64,000 bases of DNA from Epiperipatus broadwayi (Eukaryota; Onychophora; Udeonychophora; Euonychophora; Peripatidae), in NCBI GenBank assembly GCA_028023455.1, contig JAQFVV010000507.1, positions 184,501 to 248,500 on the forward strand, given 5' to 3'. Below, one piece after another: positions 45,568-58,365 of this stretch (position 1 is the first letter of the stretch; each line of letters starts with the position of its first letter). Below the pieces are notes generated by a model that ran no database searches, had not been told where the DNA came from, and saw nothing but the letters and a program-made list of their open reading frames with translations. The translations under genes were made by a program, and so were the position numbers.

Positions 45568-48500
45568 TATTACTAACATTTTTAAATATATATTTCAGAA
45601 TTATATCTACGTAAAAATATAAAAATAAAAGGAAGCAAAACACTTTTACATATGAATAAAAATAAAAGGCAATTATGTGCTTGGTTGTTGTAATAAACTG
45701 ACTGCTGTGTTACATCCAACCAAATAGCTAACATTTAACATGAGACATAACACAATATTGATGATTAACTAACTGCTCTTTTTTTTTTTTGTTTTAAATA
45801 GAAAAATACAGTAGTGGATCCCTTTCATGACGAAAATGGCATCTTTCACAATGGGGTGTAAATGTCTGATATGTGTAGGTAGGGAATTAAAAATGAGGTG
45901 ATGATGGTAAAAATTCATTTATACGTTTCTTTATTAAATTTATACACTATTTTACCAACTTGTTTGATGAAGATTATCGCTATGCTACAAAGCTTACTGA
46001 ATTTTTAAATAAAAAATATATTGGCATACTAGATTAGCAAGTGATATTTTTACTAGGCAAAAAAAAACACTCCAAAGCTAGCCATGGATTTAATAAATCA
46101 GCCTTTAGGCTTACAAAACAAATAAACATACAAAACACAAAATTAAAAAAAAGTACTCATAAATGCATAAGTACAGAAATAAATCTTTGGTACAAATAAT
46201 AGATAATTGTTACAAAAACATAGTGATAAGAAGTGTTAGTAATATGGCTAAATGATACTTCTAAATAACATTGGAAGTGTTTTATATTAATGACTAACAT
46301 TATACATATATACATGTGTGATTATATATATATATATATAAATACATATATATATATATTATTAAAATTTTGAGATTAAAAAATGATTTTCCAACAATAT
46401 TTTAATGAAATAATTTTTATGTTTCTCTTACACCCACTGTGCACTTAAATTTTATTACTGATATGTTTTACTTTAACCATCTCATAATCTCATACCAATT
46501 TTGATAGTTATAAAAGTTTTGCTTTGGTTCATTTTAAGGATAAGCTTGTGGATTCCCAGTTTTTTATAAAGTTGATTCACCACTTCAACTTTTAGATTTA
46601 AGTTCTGACTTATTTTTTTAATCTGGAATCACACCAGTAGAAACTTCACAAGCAGACTGTACATAACAATTAAAGAATTATTTTTTTTTAATAAAGAGTG
46701 AAAAAGGAGGGGATTCCAAAAGTAATATTATAGTAGACTCAAATTTGAGTCCACTATATGAGCTAGAACAAACTGGAGCACAATACTTTGTTGCTAGAAA
46801 CTCTAAAATAACCTTTTTCCTCCCTAGAAGTTCAGCTATCAGCCATTGTCCAACATATTGGAGGAAAAGATCACTAATTATTCTTGACACCTATATAACT
46901 AACACCCTAAGGATGATTTGAAAAAGACTGGTTGTTGTCAAGTAACTGGTGGTGACTGCCTGATGTCAATCATTTTCTCTATAGTGTCCTGGTCTGATTA
47001 AAACTGAAGGAAATTGGTTCTACTGGGACTAGCACCTTGGACTTTCTGGTTACTCCAGATTGACTGATTAAGCCGTGAATAAAACTGAATTTTTGAAAAA
47101 GGGCCGTGGATCTGGAACAGAAGAAAATGAAGTCCCAATTAGCTGGCAGATTTGGTTACCACTTTGTATTGAATTCTGAAACATAGAAAGAAAATAACCC
47201 TTATTCTCTCAATGGAAAGGGAAATGATTAAACAAAATCCACATTTCCCTAGAGATAAAATTCTTCTCCAATATTATTAAAATTTTTAAAATATTCTTTT
47301 ACAACCTGAAAGTGGGTTATTGAATGCTCATATAATCTTATGACTTAAGACCATAGGAGCAAAATAATCTTTCTATATTCATGAAGTGTTACCAAACACT
47401 ATCAGTAATGGAACTTTAATATTAAATAAAAAATATTAACACATAAATGTAACAAATTAATAACCTATATAAACATATATATATATATTAAATTAAAGAT
47501 TTTCATATACTTATGATGCAAATATTGAAAATATAATGGACATTTATCTGCTTGATCCACAAATGCCATTTTATTACTAGATTACATGGTTTCAACTTGT
47601 AGATCTACTTTATTACGAGAATAAATTTCCATTATGTTTTCAGGACAGACAAATATATTTATAAAAATTAGAAAAATTATATATTTTAAGCAAAACTAGA
47701 TATTTTTAAAGTCACAAGTAGTATTTAAAATAAAAAATAAATTTATACATAAAAAGAAGTCCAAATATATTTTTAAAATGATATAGTGATATTCAGAGTA
47801 TATAAATATACAAATTAAAATGTCCTTTAAGTAACTCACTGCAGAACAAAGGCCTCTCCACCATCCTTTTATAGAAGAACAGTGAGGCATTAATTAGTAT
47901 TTTAATATGTTAAACTTTTATAGTAAGAAATATTTTATAGTTTTGAATAACAATCAGAATTATCTAATTAATTAATTAAAGTCTTGCAGCATTTTATAAT
48001 TAGTAGTAAATCCGATTTTGTTAAATTATCAACATTTATTTTTTCAGGGAAAACTTCTTTTGAATCAAATTATTTTTGTTATTGATAAATTTATTTAAGT
48101 AGTATTATTTATAAAAGTTGATCATGTTTATAATCCATTTTAATATAAATCATTATGATATTTATTATTCGATTGTCTTCTAATAATATATAAGTTCAGC
48201 AATGCACCCTTCTAATTACATTAAGTACAGTATAGATAATATACTTGTATTTGAACATTAAATATAAAGGTGATTAAAGTAGTATGATTTAATTTAATCT
48301 CTTAAGTGCTTTTTCTTGATCATTTTTATGAATCTTATTTGCTCTTTTTTGTATTTTTTTTTTGTCAAAAATATTTTTTTTAATGAAAAAAACTTATATT
48401 CAATCAAATGTTTATGTTTTTGATAAAATTTGTTGAAAGCATATAGTCAAAAAATGAAAATAATCTTAAATATAAAATATCAACTTTGTGTGTGTGTGGG

Positions 48501-50479
48501 GGGGGGGTATTAAATAGAAATAATTAATTAAAACAAAAGATTTCATTCTACCATTTGGGCTAAAAATTGTATTTAATATGTAAAAAATCCCCATCAAATT
48601 TATATGTTTAAACAAATTTCATTAAAATATAAGTTCAAATAATGAAAATATTCTTTGAAATATTCAAAATCAATTTTCCAATTACAGTAACAATAACAAA
48701 AAAGCAACAATTATTGATGGTCAGATGTTTTCTGTTTCATTTCAGTAAGTCTTCAGGTAGCTAATTTGCTAAACAGCAAATACATTTAAACAAAACTAAA
48801 TGCAAATATTTAATAATTTTATAAATAAAATTATAATAAACATGTAAACAAATAAAGTATGAAGTATTTTTTCTGTTATCACAGTGTCAACTAAAGTCTA
48901 TGTTGTGTAAGCACAGTTGTGTATTTTCTCCTCAGTAGAATGTTTTATTTCTGTTCTACTATCTGCTGACATCCAAGTTATTATAGTTAGAATTAAAATA
49001 TAAATCTGTTAAGCATCTTCTAATCATGAAAATCACCCAAGGCCTTATAAATAGATTACTGCAGTTCAAACCATCTCAATTTGAATGGAACTGATAGAAT
49101 ATAAATGGATTATTGCAGTTCAAACCATTTCAGTCTGAATATGAAATCAATAGGAAAATTATGTAAAAATCATACAAAGAATGAAATAGCCACATAAATA
49201 TTTCTAATTATGAAAGATTAATTTGAAGAATGAATAATTTTCTATTAGATACATGTGGAGGTCATACAAATCTTATCTCAATTATAATTAATAATAATTT
49301 ACACATATAATGAGATTATATATCACACTGCATTTATGAAGACTAGCTCTATGCTAATAAGGAATTTCTATCCAATTTTATAGGTGAATTTATGTAAAAA
49401 TAAAAAATTTCTTAGTGGCAATAGTTTGAACTGTTGAGCTTAAAAGACTTTATGTGACATGTTTCTTATTTTATTCTTTGACTGTAAAACAAATTCTTTC
49501 AATTTTAATGACCAAATATACTTCTAAGATGTGATGAAAAACAAAACGTCTTATATAATATCTATGAATACTTTAGATAGTTTATTTGGTAAATATACTA
49601 TTTTCTAAATATGTATGTTAAGTTTTTTGGCTGAAGTTAATTTGAAAATATCTAGTGATATGGTATTTTCCTTAAGAAATAATGATCACCAACAATAATA
49701 GTTTATCAATGCTTGCCAGTCCTTTTCATAAATAACCCAAATCTATTCTAGCATCTTGTATGTTATAAGAATTATAATTTTGGAATAAATTGTGTTAAGA
49801 GATGGGCAAGCAATAACAATCTTTTATCACATATATATAATTATCACATTGCAGAAAGAGAACATCCACTTGCCATGTCCATGACTTAAGTATCAACTAC
49901 TGAATTTTTTTCTTCCAATAAGTTTTTTTTTCAGAGAGGTAATCTATGCATAACCTGGTAAAATAAAACAAGAATAGAAAACATTAAAAATTTCTCTAAT
50001 TGTTTATTTATTAAGCTTGGTGACTAATGATTTATTTACTATTTTTTGGGAGGAATATAAATATACATGCATTTAAAAGCAAACACACACATAAGTATTT
50101 TATTCAATGTAAGTCCTGTTACATTTAGTAACTGATCTTCAATGGAATTGAAACATTTTAAATTTTATAATACATCAAACATTTTTAAGGTTGTTGATTC
50201 AGAACCAGCCCATCCAATCATCTAATATTATTTAGAAAATGAGCATATAGCTAGCTACTTTTATTTGGAAGATAAAATAAGAAAATAAAAACATTTCAAA
50301 AATTTTTTGGTGGAGACATAACCTTAATGCATGGGAGATATTTTACACAATTCCTTTAATAAAAATATATGTATAAATTATACAAAAAATTTGGGAGCTC
50401 TCAAGATATAATAGTAGTCAATACATTCAAGTGCAAGATTTACATATGGAAGATCAAATTTGGTAAGAATAAAATTAAA
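45568..50479. other. A+T-rich, mostly unrecognised
   Basis: Apart from the block at 46,690-47,190, no supported gene. A (GT)n followed by eight or nine G lies at about 48,489-48,508. AT arrays occur near 46,325 and 47,480. Two near-copies of attactgcagttcaaaccat at about 49,056 and 49,102 form a ~46-bp tandem duplication. Confidence 0.4.
46690..47190. other. G+C-richer block: possible LTR or terminal exons
   Basis: About 500 bp of mixed composition. Minus strand: a strong acceptor-like cttctgttccag at about 47,114-47,125 precedes a 37-codon open stretch (IHGPFSKIQFYSRLN...), and a 70-codon frame lies at 46,890-46,678. Plus strand: gattaagccgtgaataaaac near 47,066-47,085 resembles an LTR R-region polyadenylation signal, followed by a primer-site-like gtggatctggaacag. 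The two readings conflict and I cannot settle them. Confidence 0.25.
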
Positions 50480-50830
50480 AAAGTTTTTTTTTTTTTCAGG
50501 TAATGAACTCATAGCCAATTCAGTTGACCATCCAATTATTGACCAACAAATGAAGAGCTAAAATCACATATCCTCAGCTTTTTGGATAGCTAGTAGGGAT
50601 TAGGGAGACTTTTATATATAATAAAATACATGATGGCTATTTTGCTTTATATAGGACTTCATAGTGTAATAATCAGTATACTTGCTTTTCACAACCAGGA
50701 CCTGGGATTCAGATCAGTGTAAGGTGTAACTTGGAAATGTTTTACAATTATAAGATTTTTAAGCTTTCAGCCCATAGCTAATTCAGTTTCCTATTCAATT
50801 ATGAGATAGTAAGTAATTATCCAGATATTC
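50480..50830 (+). mobile_element. Old tRNA-derived SINE fragments
   Basis: At 50,660-50,725, catagtgtaataatcagtat and cttgcttttcacaaccagga plus cctgggattcagatc match the D arm, anticodon arm and T arm of a Glu/Val-type tRNA head (A and B boxes degenerate). The following tail cagcccatagctaattcagt recurs at about 50,509-50,530 (actcatagccaattcagttg) and more weakly at 50,196-50,215, so at least two copies of the SINE body lie here. They are not a functional tRNA. Confidence 0.5.
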
Positions 50831-52697
50831 TTAATTATAAAATAAAAACACTTTAAACCGTCACATCTGGCAGTCTATTGTATTGAGATGCATAAAGTGC
50901 TTTTTTATTTTTACATAATATATAATAATGTATTTATAAATACAATATTCATGTTATTTAATCCATTGCAAATATCAATGTAATTATTATTACATAACAG
51001 CAAAATGCAAAAATTGAAATTATTATATAAAAAAGATGGAGACAAGATTTTTAAAGTTTAAATTTTTTTAAAAATTATATTTTAATATATATATATACAT
51101 ACATTAGATCTATTGAAAAACAATTGTTTTATATTTAAAAATTACACTATAATGCAATTTTATCGCATCCTTTTGACAGATTAAGATTTTGATTACATAA
51201 AAGACATTTTAATTTAATAATACTAATATATAAATAAAAAAAAAATCCATTGCAAAGAATAATATATTTTTTGATAAATGGATTTTTTTTTTAAAAAATA
51301 TTTTTGTTGATATTTGCATTAAAATTCAATTTTATTTTTCTTTTCATCTTCCCAAAATTTCAAACGCTATTGAAAATGTTATTTTCGTCAATTTATAAAT
51401 CTTTAAAATACATTACATCTTATAATAGTAACCTAGATTGATATATTATTTCCATCCAATCAAAGCAAATGAAGTGTTTATAAAATATGCTTTGATAAGT
51501 AATGATATTATAATATGATTGTGTAAACAAATAAGACTTAAATCTCATTTTCAAATATTGCATCTAAATGCTTCCATAGCTAAGTCTAACAAAGTCAATG
51601 TTTTATCTGAATAATAATAAAATTTACCAGCCTCTAGAAACCAAGTTTAATTCCTGATAAATTTCATTTCTGAATGTAATTCAGTATTATTATTCAGGCT
51701 GAGCGTACATTATTTAATTTCCTCAATATTAAACAAGGAATGAAGTGCTAAATTAGGGGCCCTACACATGCTGCTATCTTCAATCCGCTAATGTGAACTG
51801 ACAACTATTCACAACGTTCTTTTTTTTATCAGACGATGATAAATGATAAATTCTATTGAATGTTCATGTTATCAAAATTAGACTAAATTGTAACTGAAAA
51901 GGTTTTAAAAATTTGGGTTAGATTGGATTTCCCTACAGATATCAACTTTTTCATGTAAATTTGTTATGAATATCATTTTACAAATAATTTATAAATGATA
52001 GTCTGAAGAATGTTAAAAAATGATATCAAACAAATCTTAAATCTCAAGAGAGTCATAGGAAACTTTTTAAACATTTAGAAACTTTGAAATTATTTTCTTA
52101 AATAGCAAAGAAAGAATTTTTTATTTTAAAAGCAATAATGAGGGTTATGAACTTTAAGACAAGAAATTACAACTATTTCCCATAACAGTAAGAAATGTGG
52201 CATATTAATTAGATTTACAAGATTTCATAGAAAATACATGATTAATGATTAACGGAAAAACAATACACCATTAGAACGTGGTAAATTGTTTATGCAGTAA
52301 TAAAATTAAGAAGTTTTAATTTAATAATCTTTTAAAAATATATAATTAAGATAGGAAAAAAATCTTTACAATAAGACTGACTACATAATGAATAAAGAAT
52401 AGATAATAATTATCTACACACAACGTTATATAAAGTACTTTTATTACTATTATTAAAAATATTTTGAATTTATCTGTATTTAAAACATTCCCATTTCTTC
52501 AGTTAGAATAATGCATTTTATTTGAAAGAAATAATTTAAATAAATTTTGAATATAACACTAAATATCTATAAACTTCTACTAAATAATAATGAATAAAAA
52601 CGAATTTGAATATTTTAGCAGAAAATCATTTTTTAAAAGTATGATTATATCACATACACGTATTAAAAGTGTTTCCTGACCGTTTGTGATAATGGTA
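50831..52697. other. A+T-rich with one unusual patch
   Basis: A patch at 51,740-51,822 (aggggccctacacatgctgc...ccgctaatgtgaactgacaa) is clearly less A/T-rich than its surroundings and lacks an open frame; it may be another non-coding element. The rest shows nothing recognisable. Confidence 0.35.
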
Positions 52698-53033
52698 TTT
52701 TAGTTGTATTTATATGTTGGACTACTTCCATCATTTAATATGAACATGAATGTCTTTAGAAAAATGGTTCAGCTGGTTAGAGCATTACTTTAACATTAAA
52801 TACTCAAGAATCTAAGAGTCCCAGTTTGATGCCTATGCTAGCAATGTTACTGGTCAGGCCAGCAACACCTGAAGAAGAGGGGAAAATAATACCTCTCAAA
52901 ACGTTATGCATATACTAATCTGTGTGCTATTACTAATAGTTGAATGTATTTGGAATATTTAAATACGTACATTTTTCTAAAGACATTCAACATTCATATT
53001 AGATGATGGAAACAGTCTAACATATAAATACAA
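52698..53033 (+). mobile_element. Hairpin-family element, single tRNA-like unit between TIRs
   Basis: TIRs of about 68 bases: ttttagttgtatttatatgt... (52,698-52,766) and its inverse ending acatataaatacaa (52,966-53,033). Between them, in order: A-box-like tggttcagctggttagagc, cactcaagaat region, B-box-like cagtttgatgcc, CTGAAGAAGAGGGG...CCTCTCAAAAC, and tgctattactaatagttgaa. Because only one unit is present, this copy probably shows the basic architecture of the family. The minus frame at 52,977-53,318 starts in the right TIR and is an artefact. Confidence 0.85.
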
Positions 53034-53169
53034 TGTATTAAAATAAATTTGCAATGGATCTAAATCGCAATTAGAATATAATTTTATACAAATATTAAAA
53101 TGCATTTTCTTATCATCATTATCAGTCCTTAAAACAAATAATAAAAAAAATGTCATTATTGTTAAGGTA

Positions 53170-53212
53170 TTGATATATATATATATATTAATGTGCAATA
53201 TATATATATATA
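53170..53212. repeat. AT array pair
   Basis: Two (TA)n runs separated by tattaatgtgcaata, immediately right of the hairpin-family element. Confidence 0.9.
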
Positions 53213-53219
53213 GGTTATG

Positions 53220-55458
53220 TAACATCCATATATGAACTAGTAAATGAGATAATAAGAAAGATTTTGGAAGTGATGTTGTATTAGAGAAATTGAATAAAAC
53301 TGAATTAAATTTAGACACATCATCATTAAAGATTGATAAAAATATATCTAAAAATAAATAAAATAAAATAAATTTACAACTGCAAATAAATTTTATAGAT
53401 TGGCCTTCTGAGAATGAATATTTATTTGTATTTATTTTATTTTCTAAATATTTAAATTTTTATTCAAGTCATTCATTGTTTTATAATGGAAAAATGCTGT
53501 TGGTTTACATATTCATTTTGATGATTTTTTTTACTAGCCACTCATAAACAAAAATGAACATCTTAACTTCAGATTAAAAAAAGAAGTGAGAAATAAATCA
53601 ACAAATAATTAAATATGAGTTTTGTGGCAAATACAAATGCACTCACAGTATGCATGCACTGACTATTTATTCTGTTTATAAATATCATGTAATGCTGTCT
53701 TTCTCTGTAGTATTTTATTCTTAACTTATTCTCTCAATAAAATCAATAAATTTTAAAGTTTTTTAGAATGTCTGCAAATTAAATCTGTCTTTTTCATTTA
53801 AATAATATTCAAATTCACCATAAAATAGTTTTTTGAGAAGTCCTTTGCTTTTCAACTGCTTCATGTATCCCACTCAATGAAGATATATTATTCTTTTCAT
53901 TGTAGATTGAATATCATCACAACAAGCAAATTGAAGAACATGAAACATTCTTAATTTTTTTTTTACAGTTGATAGATGATCCATGTCATATTTGCCTACA
54001 ATAAATTTGTCAAAATAACTATCCTATATAGTAAATAATTAAAGCATTACTAAAGTGAAATCTCCTAACTTTAAACTATGCAACCAAAAGAAACATGTTA
54101 CTACTAAAAACAAAAACAAACAAAAAAATAACACACACACACACATATATATATATATTTGTTAGGATTATTCATAAATGAATATGATTATCCTAACCCT
54201 ATAAGAAAAAGATAAAACAAAAAATTAAAAATAAAACTTTATAATGATTAGACAAACCAATGTCTAAAATGAACCTTTAGACTATTTATTTTACATCTTG
54301 TAATGAAGTCTTTTAATTCTTTCCATGAAAGATAAACTTACATAATAAATATTTTATTTGAGAATGCATTTTTGTGTTTAAAATCCTCTGAAGTAAGTTT
54401 GGCTTTTTATATCTTCTTAATAAGTCATACTTTTGAGCTAATTTCAGATTTAAATATTTTAAACATTAATATCAAAGGTCCTAAAACTTTATAGTATATT
54501 AAATACTTACAATCACCAAACCAATGTAACACATGCATGTGTAAAATATATTACAACAGAAATTTTCAAAATATATTTAATAATTCTCTTCATTGAAAAA
54601 CTTTAAATAATTAGTCAAAAATTTCAAGTACTAATTGCATTATTGATTTGGCATCATGTTCATTTTATTTTTATACCTTCTTTCTTCTCCTTGCATAATT
54701 ATATTGGAAATTTATACATCTCACAGTCCTATTTCTCACACAATTATTCATATTTGATCATTTTTGTCTATTTATCTCTTTTTATTAATTCTACATAGCA
54801 TCAGTATCAGTACATTTTGTAAATTTTTTAATAAAGCTGCTCACACATAGACACACAATTATATATATATATATAGTCACTATATGTATATATAATAATT
54901 CATTTGACATTACATTTTTTCAATATTAAACTATTATTTAACATTATATATATATTAAAAATTCAAATAGAAATATATGCTTCGATTTTTACTTTATGAA
55001 TTTTAAAAATTATAAAAGGTGTAAAGATATACCAAAATAAATATCACCAAATTTCATGAATTCCAAGCCTCTTTTCCAGATCTCATATCATCTTTGCCTT
55101 TTAAGCATACTTTATCTTTCATAGGTAAATTCACTGTATATTTTAAAAACAGCATCAAAACATATTTGAATTTTTAATAGGATTCATTAGTAAGATATGA
55201 GCAAAAAAGGCTGAAGATTTTTAGATATTTGAGGTAATTAAAGAAGGAGCAGGATTTAATGATATTGCTTTTAATAAATACAGTGTAGTTATCTATATTT
55301 AGCTGTCTTCCATGATAAAAAGTAAAGCATGCTTAGAAGATGATATTAGATGTCTGGTAAAAGACAAACTCGGAGTTTATAAAATTCGATGATATTTATT
55401 TTGGTATATCTTTATACATTATATAATTTATGAGATACATAGATTTGTAATGATGGCC
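53220..55458. other. A+T-rich, no gene recognised
   Basis: CA/TA arrays near 54,131-54,160 and 54,858-54,878. No domain-bearing frame seen. Confidence 0.4.
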
Positions 55459-55675
55459 TTTTAGTTGTATTTACATGTTGGACTAAATCCATAATCTAAT
55501 ATTAAATATTGAATGTCTTTAGAAAAATTTAACTTTATTTGAATTTTCCAATTACATTCACCTGTGTGCTATTACTAACAGTTGAATGTAATGAGAAAAT
55601 TTAAATAAAGTTAAATTTTTCTAAAGATATTCAATATTTAATATTATGTGATGAAAATATCCAACATATAAATAC
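55459..55675. mobile_element. Hairpin-family element, core-less short form
   Basis: A compact palindrome of ~217 bp. The left arm begins ttttagttgtatttacatgt and the right arm ends acatataaatac. They meet around cctgtgtgctattactaacag, the same internal junction seen in the longer copies. The tRNA-like unit and the CTGAAGA...GAAAC motif are absent. The apex at the spacer following that motif suggests the arms are an inverted duplication of the family's 3' end. Confidence 0.85.
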
Positions 55676-57174
55676 ACACACATATATATATATATCCATG
55701 CATGTGTGTGTGTGTGAATGAATGTTTACATTTATGCACATACATTTTAGTCCATTAATATGTATACTATCAGATATTAACCTCTTATGATGATATAGTA
55801 ATTCAAATCTGGCTTGGATAAAACATTCACATCAAATATAGGATTCCCCCCCCCCCTAGCCAATCTAATCAGCTCATAAGCAACTGAGCTAATGATTCAA
55901 TATTGGTTAGAAAATAGACATCTAACTATTCTTAGTAAAACATAAGCAAAACTACCGAAGCTGGTATTTGGCAAGCTTGGTGTCTTCTCCTTCACTAATC
56001 CTCTCTGGAGGACTATTAGAGAGCCATTTGTTTTTCAATAAGTTATTATTTAAAGACTTTTATGTTTTATAGCTCATATCATTTCCCTCATAAATTTATA
56101 TATAATTTTTTTTTCTTATTCACTTATACATTATGTACACACATCCATGTAAAGACTATAATTTTTATAGTAAGAATAAATTCAGTAATAAATAATTTAA
56201 AATTTAAATATATAATTAATATTTTTATAGTAATTAAATTAAGCCATATTTAGCTTCTGCATTTTCTTAATTGTTAAAGCTATTTAAAACATTAACAATT
56301 TATATATATTTAATTTCAATTTATCAAAATGAAAGTTCTATTTATAATAATTAACAACATAATTCAAATATATGCTAACTCAAGTGAAGCCGTGCTATAT
56401 TTAAATTTAAGACTTGTAACTTTTTTTTAAAATCAATATAAATATTAACTTGTTAATTATTAGAATAACACGTAATTGACACACACACACACACACACAT
56501 TAGCTAGATAATTAGTCTTGCGGTGTTGATTATTAGTTTCATATCTCAAACAAATGTTACTAAGGAGAGTATACGAATACTTTTTTTTTTCTAAAAGAAT
56601 AGTAATCTAAATCTGAAATTAATTTAAGAGATATTTAAAATAAACGAATGAATGTTACAATGATTTTGCGTAGAAGAGATGATATTATAAATTTGCATTT
56701 TGTTATCAAGCAATTTAATAACAAGTAATTATCATAGATCGCCTTGAATGAGGCACACCAAGTTATTTACTATTAGTAATCAGAAGCACAGTTTGAAATA
56801 TTTAATTAGAAAACGATTTCAATTGTAGATTAAGCTCCTAGGAACTAAAATATCATGCAGATTATTAACAACATACATTAGCTTCAATATTTCGAAAATT
56901 CCCACATTTTTTTCTTTATTACAAATGGCAGTAAAAAGTGATAATTATTTATTGAATAATAATAATTATTATTCTTTAATAATTATATAGATAAAAGCAA
57001 TTTACATAAATTAATTAAAATTGTTTTGAAAAGTAACTACAATCAGTATTTAAAATATTGTTGAAAACTTCGAGGAAGAGTAAAAAAAAAATCTTTAAAG
57101 CTACTAGAAAAGATTATTAAATTATCTATTAAACTTGAAACACACATTTTAAAAATATATGCCAATAGTTATAC
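55676..57174. other. A+T-rich with microsatellites; probable intron
   Basis: A CA/TA array near 55,674-55,696, a run of eleven C at 55,846-55,856, and (AC)n at 56,479-56,499. A mixed patch at 55,930-56,040 (aactaccgaagctgg...ctctctggagga) may be an old element. If the exon at 57,175 is real, this is downstream intron. Confidence 0.4.
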
Positions 57175-57240
57175 CTTGCAATCGGCGCTCTGCTTCAGAC
57201 CTGGTACTTCTTTCTATATCAATTTCTTGGGATAAAGATT
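57175..57240 (-). CDS. Internal coiled-coil exon of an unidentified host gene
   Basis: On the minus strand, intron ...tatcattaacag joins a 66-base exon that ends ...ttgcaag|gtataac, so AG and GT borders are both present. Only one of three frames is open. With split codons at both ends (phase 1 in, phase 1 out) it reads SLSQEIDIERSTRSEAERRL plus Q, preceded by Glu if the previous exon ends in G. Charge pattern and hydrophobic spacing (L, I, I, A, L) fit an alpha-helical coiled coil. G+C is far above the flanks. The E-x-L...E-R-x-x-R...E pattern is compatible with Ski/Sno/Dachshund-type C-terminal coils, but also with many other coiled coils, so I do not name the gene. Flanking exons were not found. 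Confidence 0.6.
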
Positions 57241-58365
57241 CTGTTAATGATAATAATAACTATTAATATAATGATAATGAAAATAATATTAAAAATGATA
57301 ATTACATATCAAAGCATTTTAACAAAAATGATTCTAAATATTTAATCAAAACATTATTATGCAAGTTAGTTAACATTAATTAGACCTTATGTTGTATAAA
57401 GTTTTATTTTAGAAATAATAATAATTCGTTGTTTCTTTTCTCAGGAAGTCGTGCAATATTCAAGCATACAAGATTAAGCAAAATAATTCAATTGATAAAA
57501 TTGTGCATTTTTTTTTTTTTTACTTACATCAGCTGGGAATTTATTCAGAAATCATTCTGCCACTGTATTAAATTATACGTATAGTATAACCCAAAGTGCT
57601 TATTAATATGGAAAACTTAATACTGAGCTATACGTATATACTGAGAATAAAGTTATGAATGTGTGAGTGCATGTCTAAATATATATATATATGAGACACG
57701 CACACGTTGCACTGATTATGGAATAAAATAAATATATAAACTGATAAATATATAAACTTACTATGTGAATTATTAAAATTCAAAATAAAAAATAATAATT
57801 AAAGATTGTCTTAAAAATGAAAAAATTAAAAAAAAATAGAGCAAGAGGTAAAATGTTTTACAGAAAGAATTTATAAAATGACATAAAATTGTCTTTTTGT
57901 AAACTGAAATAGGCTGAAGTAACACAAGTTGCTTTCATGCATCGTAATAATAATTATTGAAATTTTAATTTATTGACTTTTTGGCAATGGTTGTGGAATA
58001 TAGGGCTAGCTACATATTGTCTTTGTACACATCATATAAATCTGTATATCTACAGAGAAAGATCTTTCTTCAATCATTAAATCTATCTATGAGTAGAAGA
58101 ATTAAACAAGTGCTTTAGACATTTTTCATTGTATCATGACAATCTTTCTTGTATAAATAAAGAATACTTTTACCTCATGAGATAAATGTTCAATTTTAAT
58201 ATATAAAATAAGAAAAAATTCAGCTATACTTTCATAAAACTTCACTAATGAATTAAATTATAATAGTTTAAAACTTATGGTGTAAAATCAATTAAAATTG
58301 AAACATTGCACAAAATAGAGTAAAAATGTCATCTATCATTAGCTATAACGACTGTGATATAAATA
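57241..58365. other. A+T-rich, probable intron
   Basis: If the 57,175 exon is real, this is its upstream intron on the minus strand. No further exon or repeat is recognised. Confidence 0.35.

Noticed and set aside
52977-53318. Minus-strand 113-codon frame
   Set aside because: It overlaps the hairpin element's TIR and an AT array and is dominated by Tyr-Ile repeats from the microsatellite.
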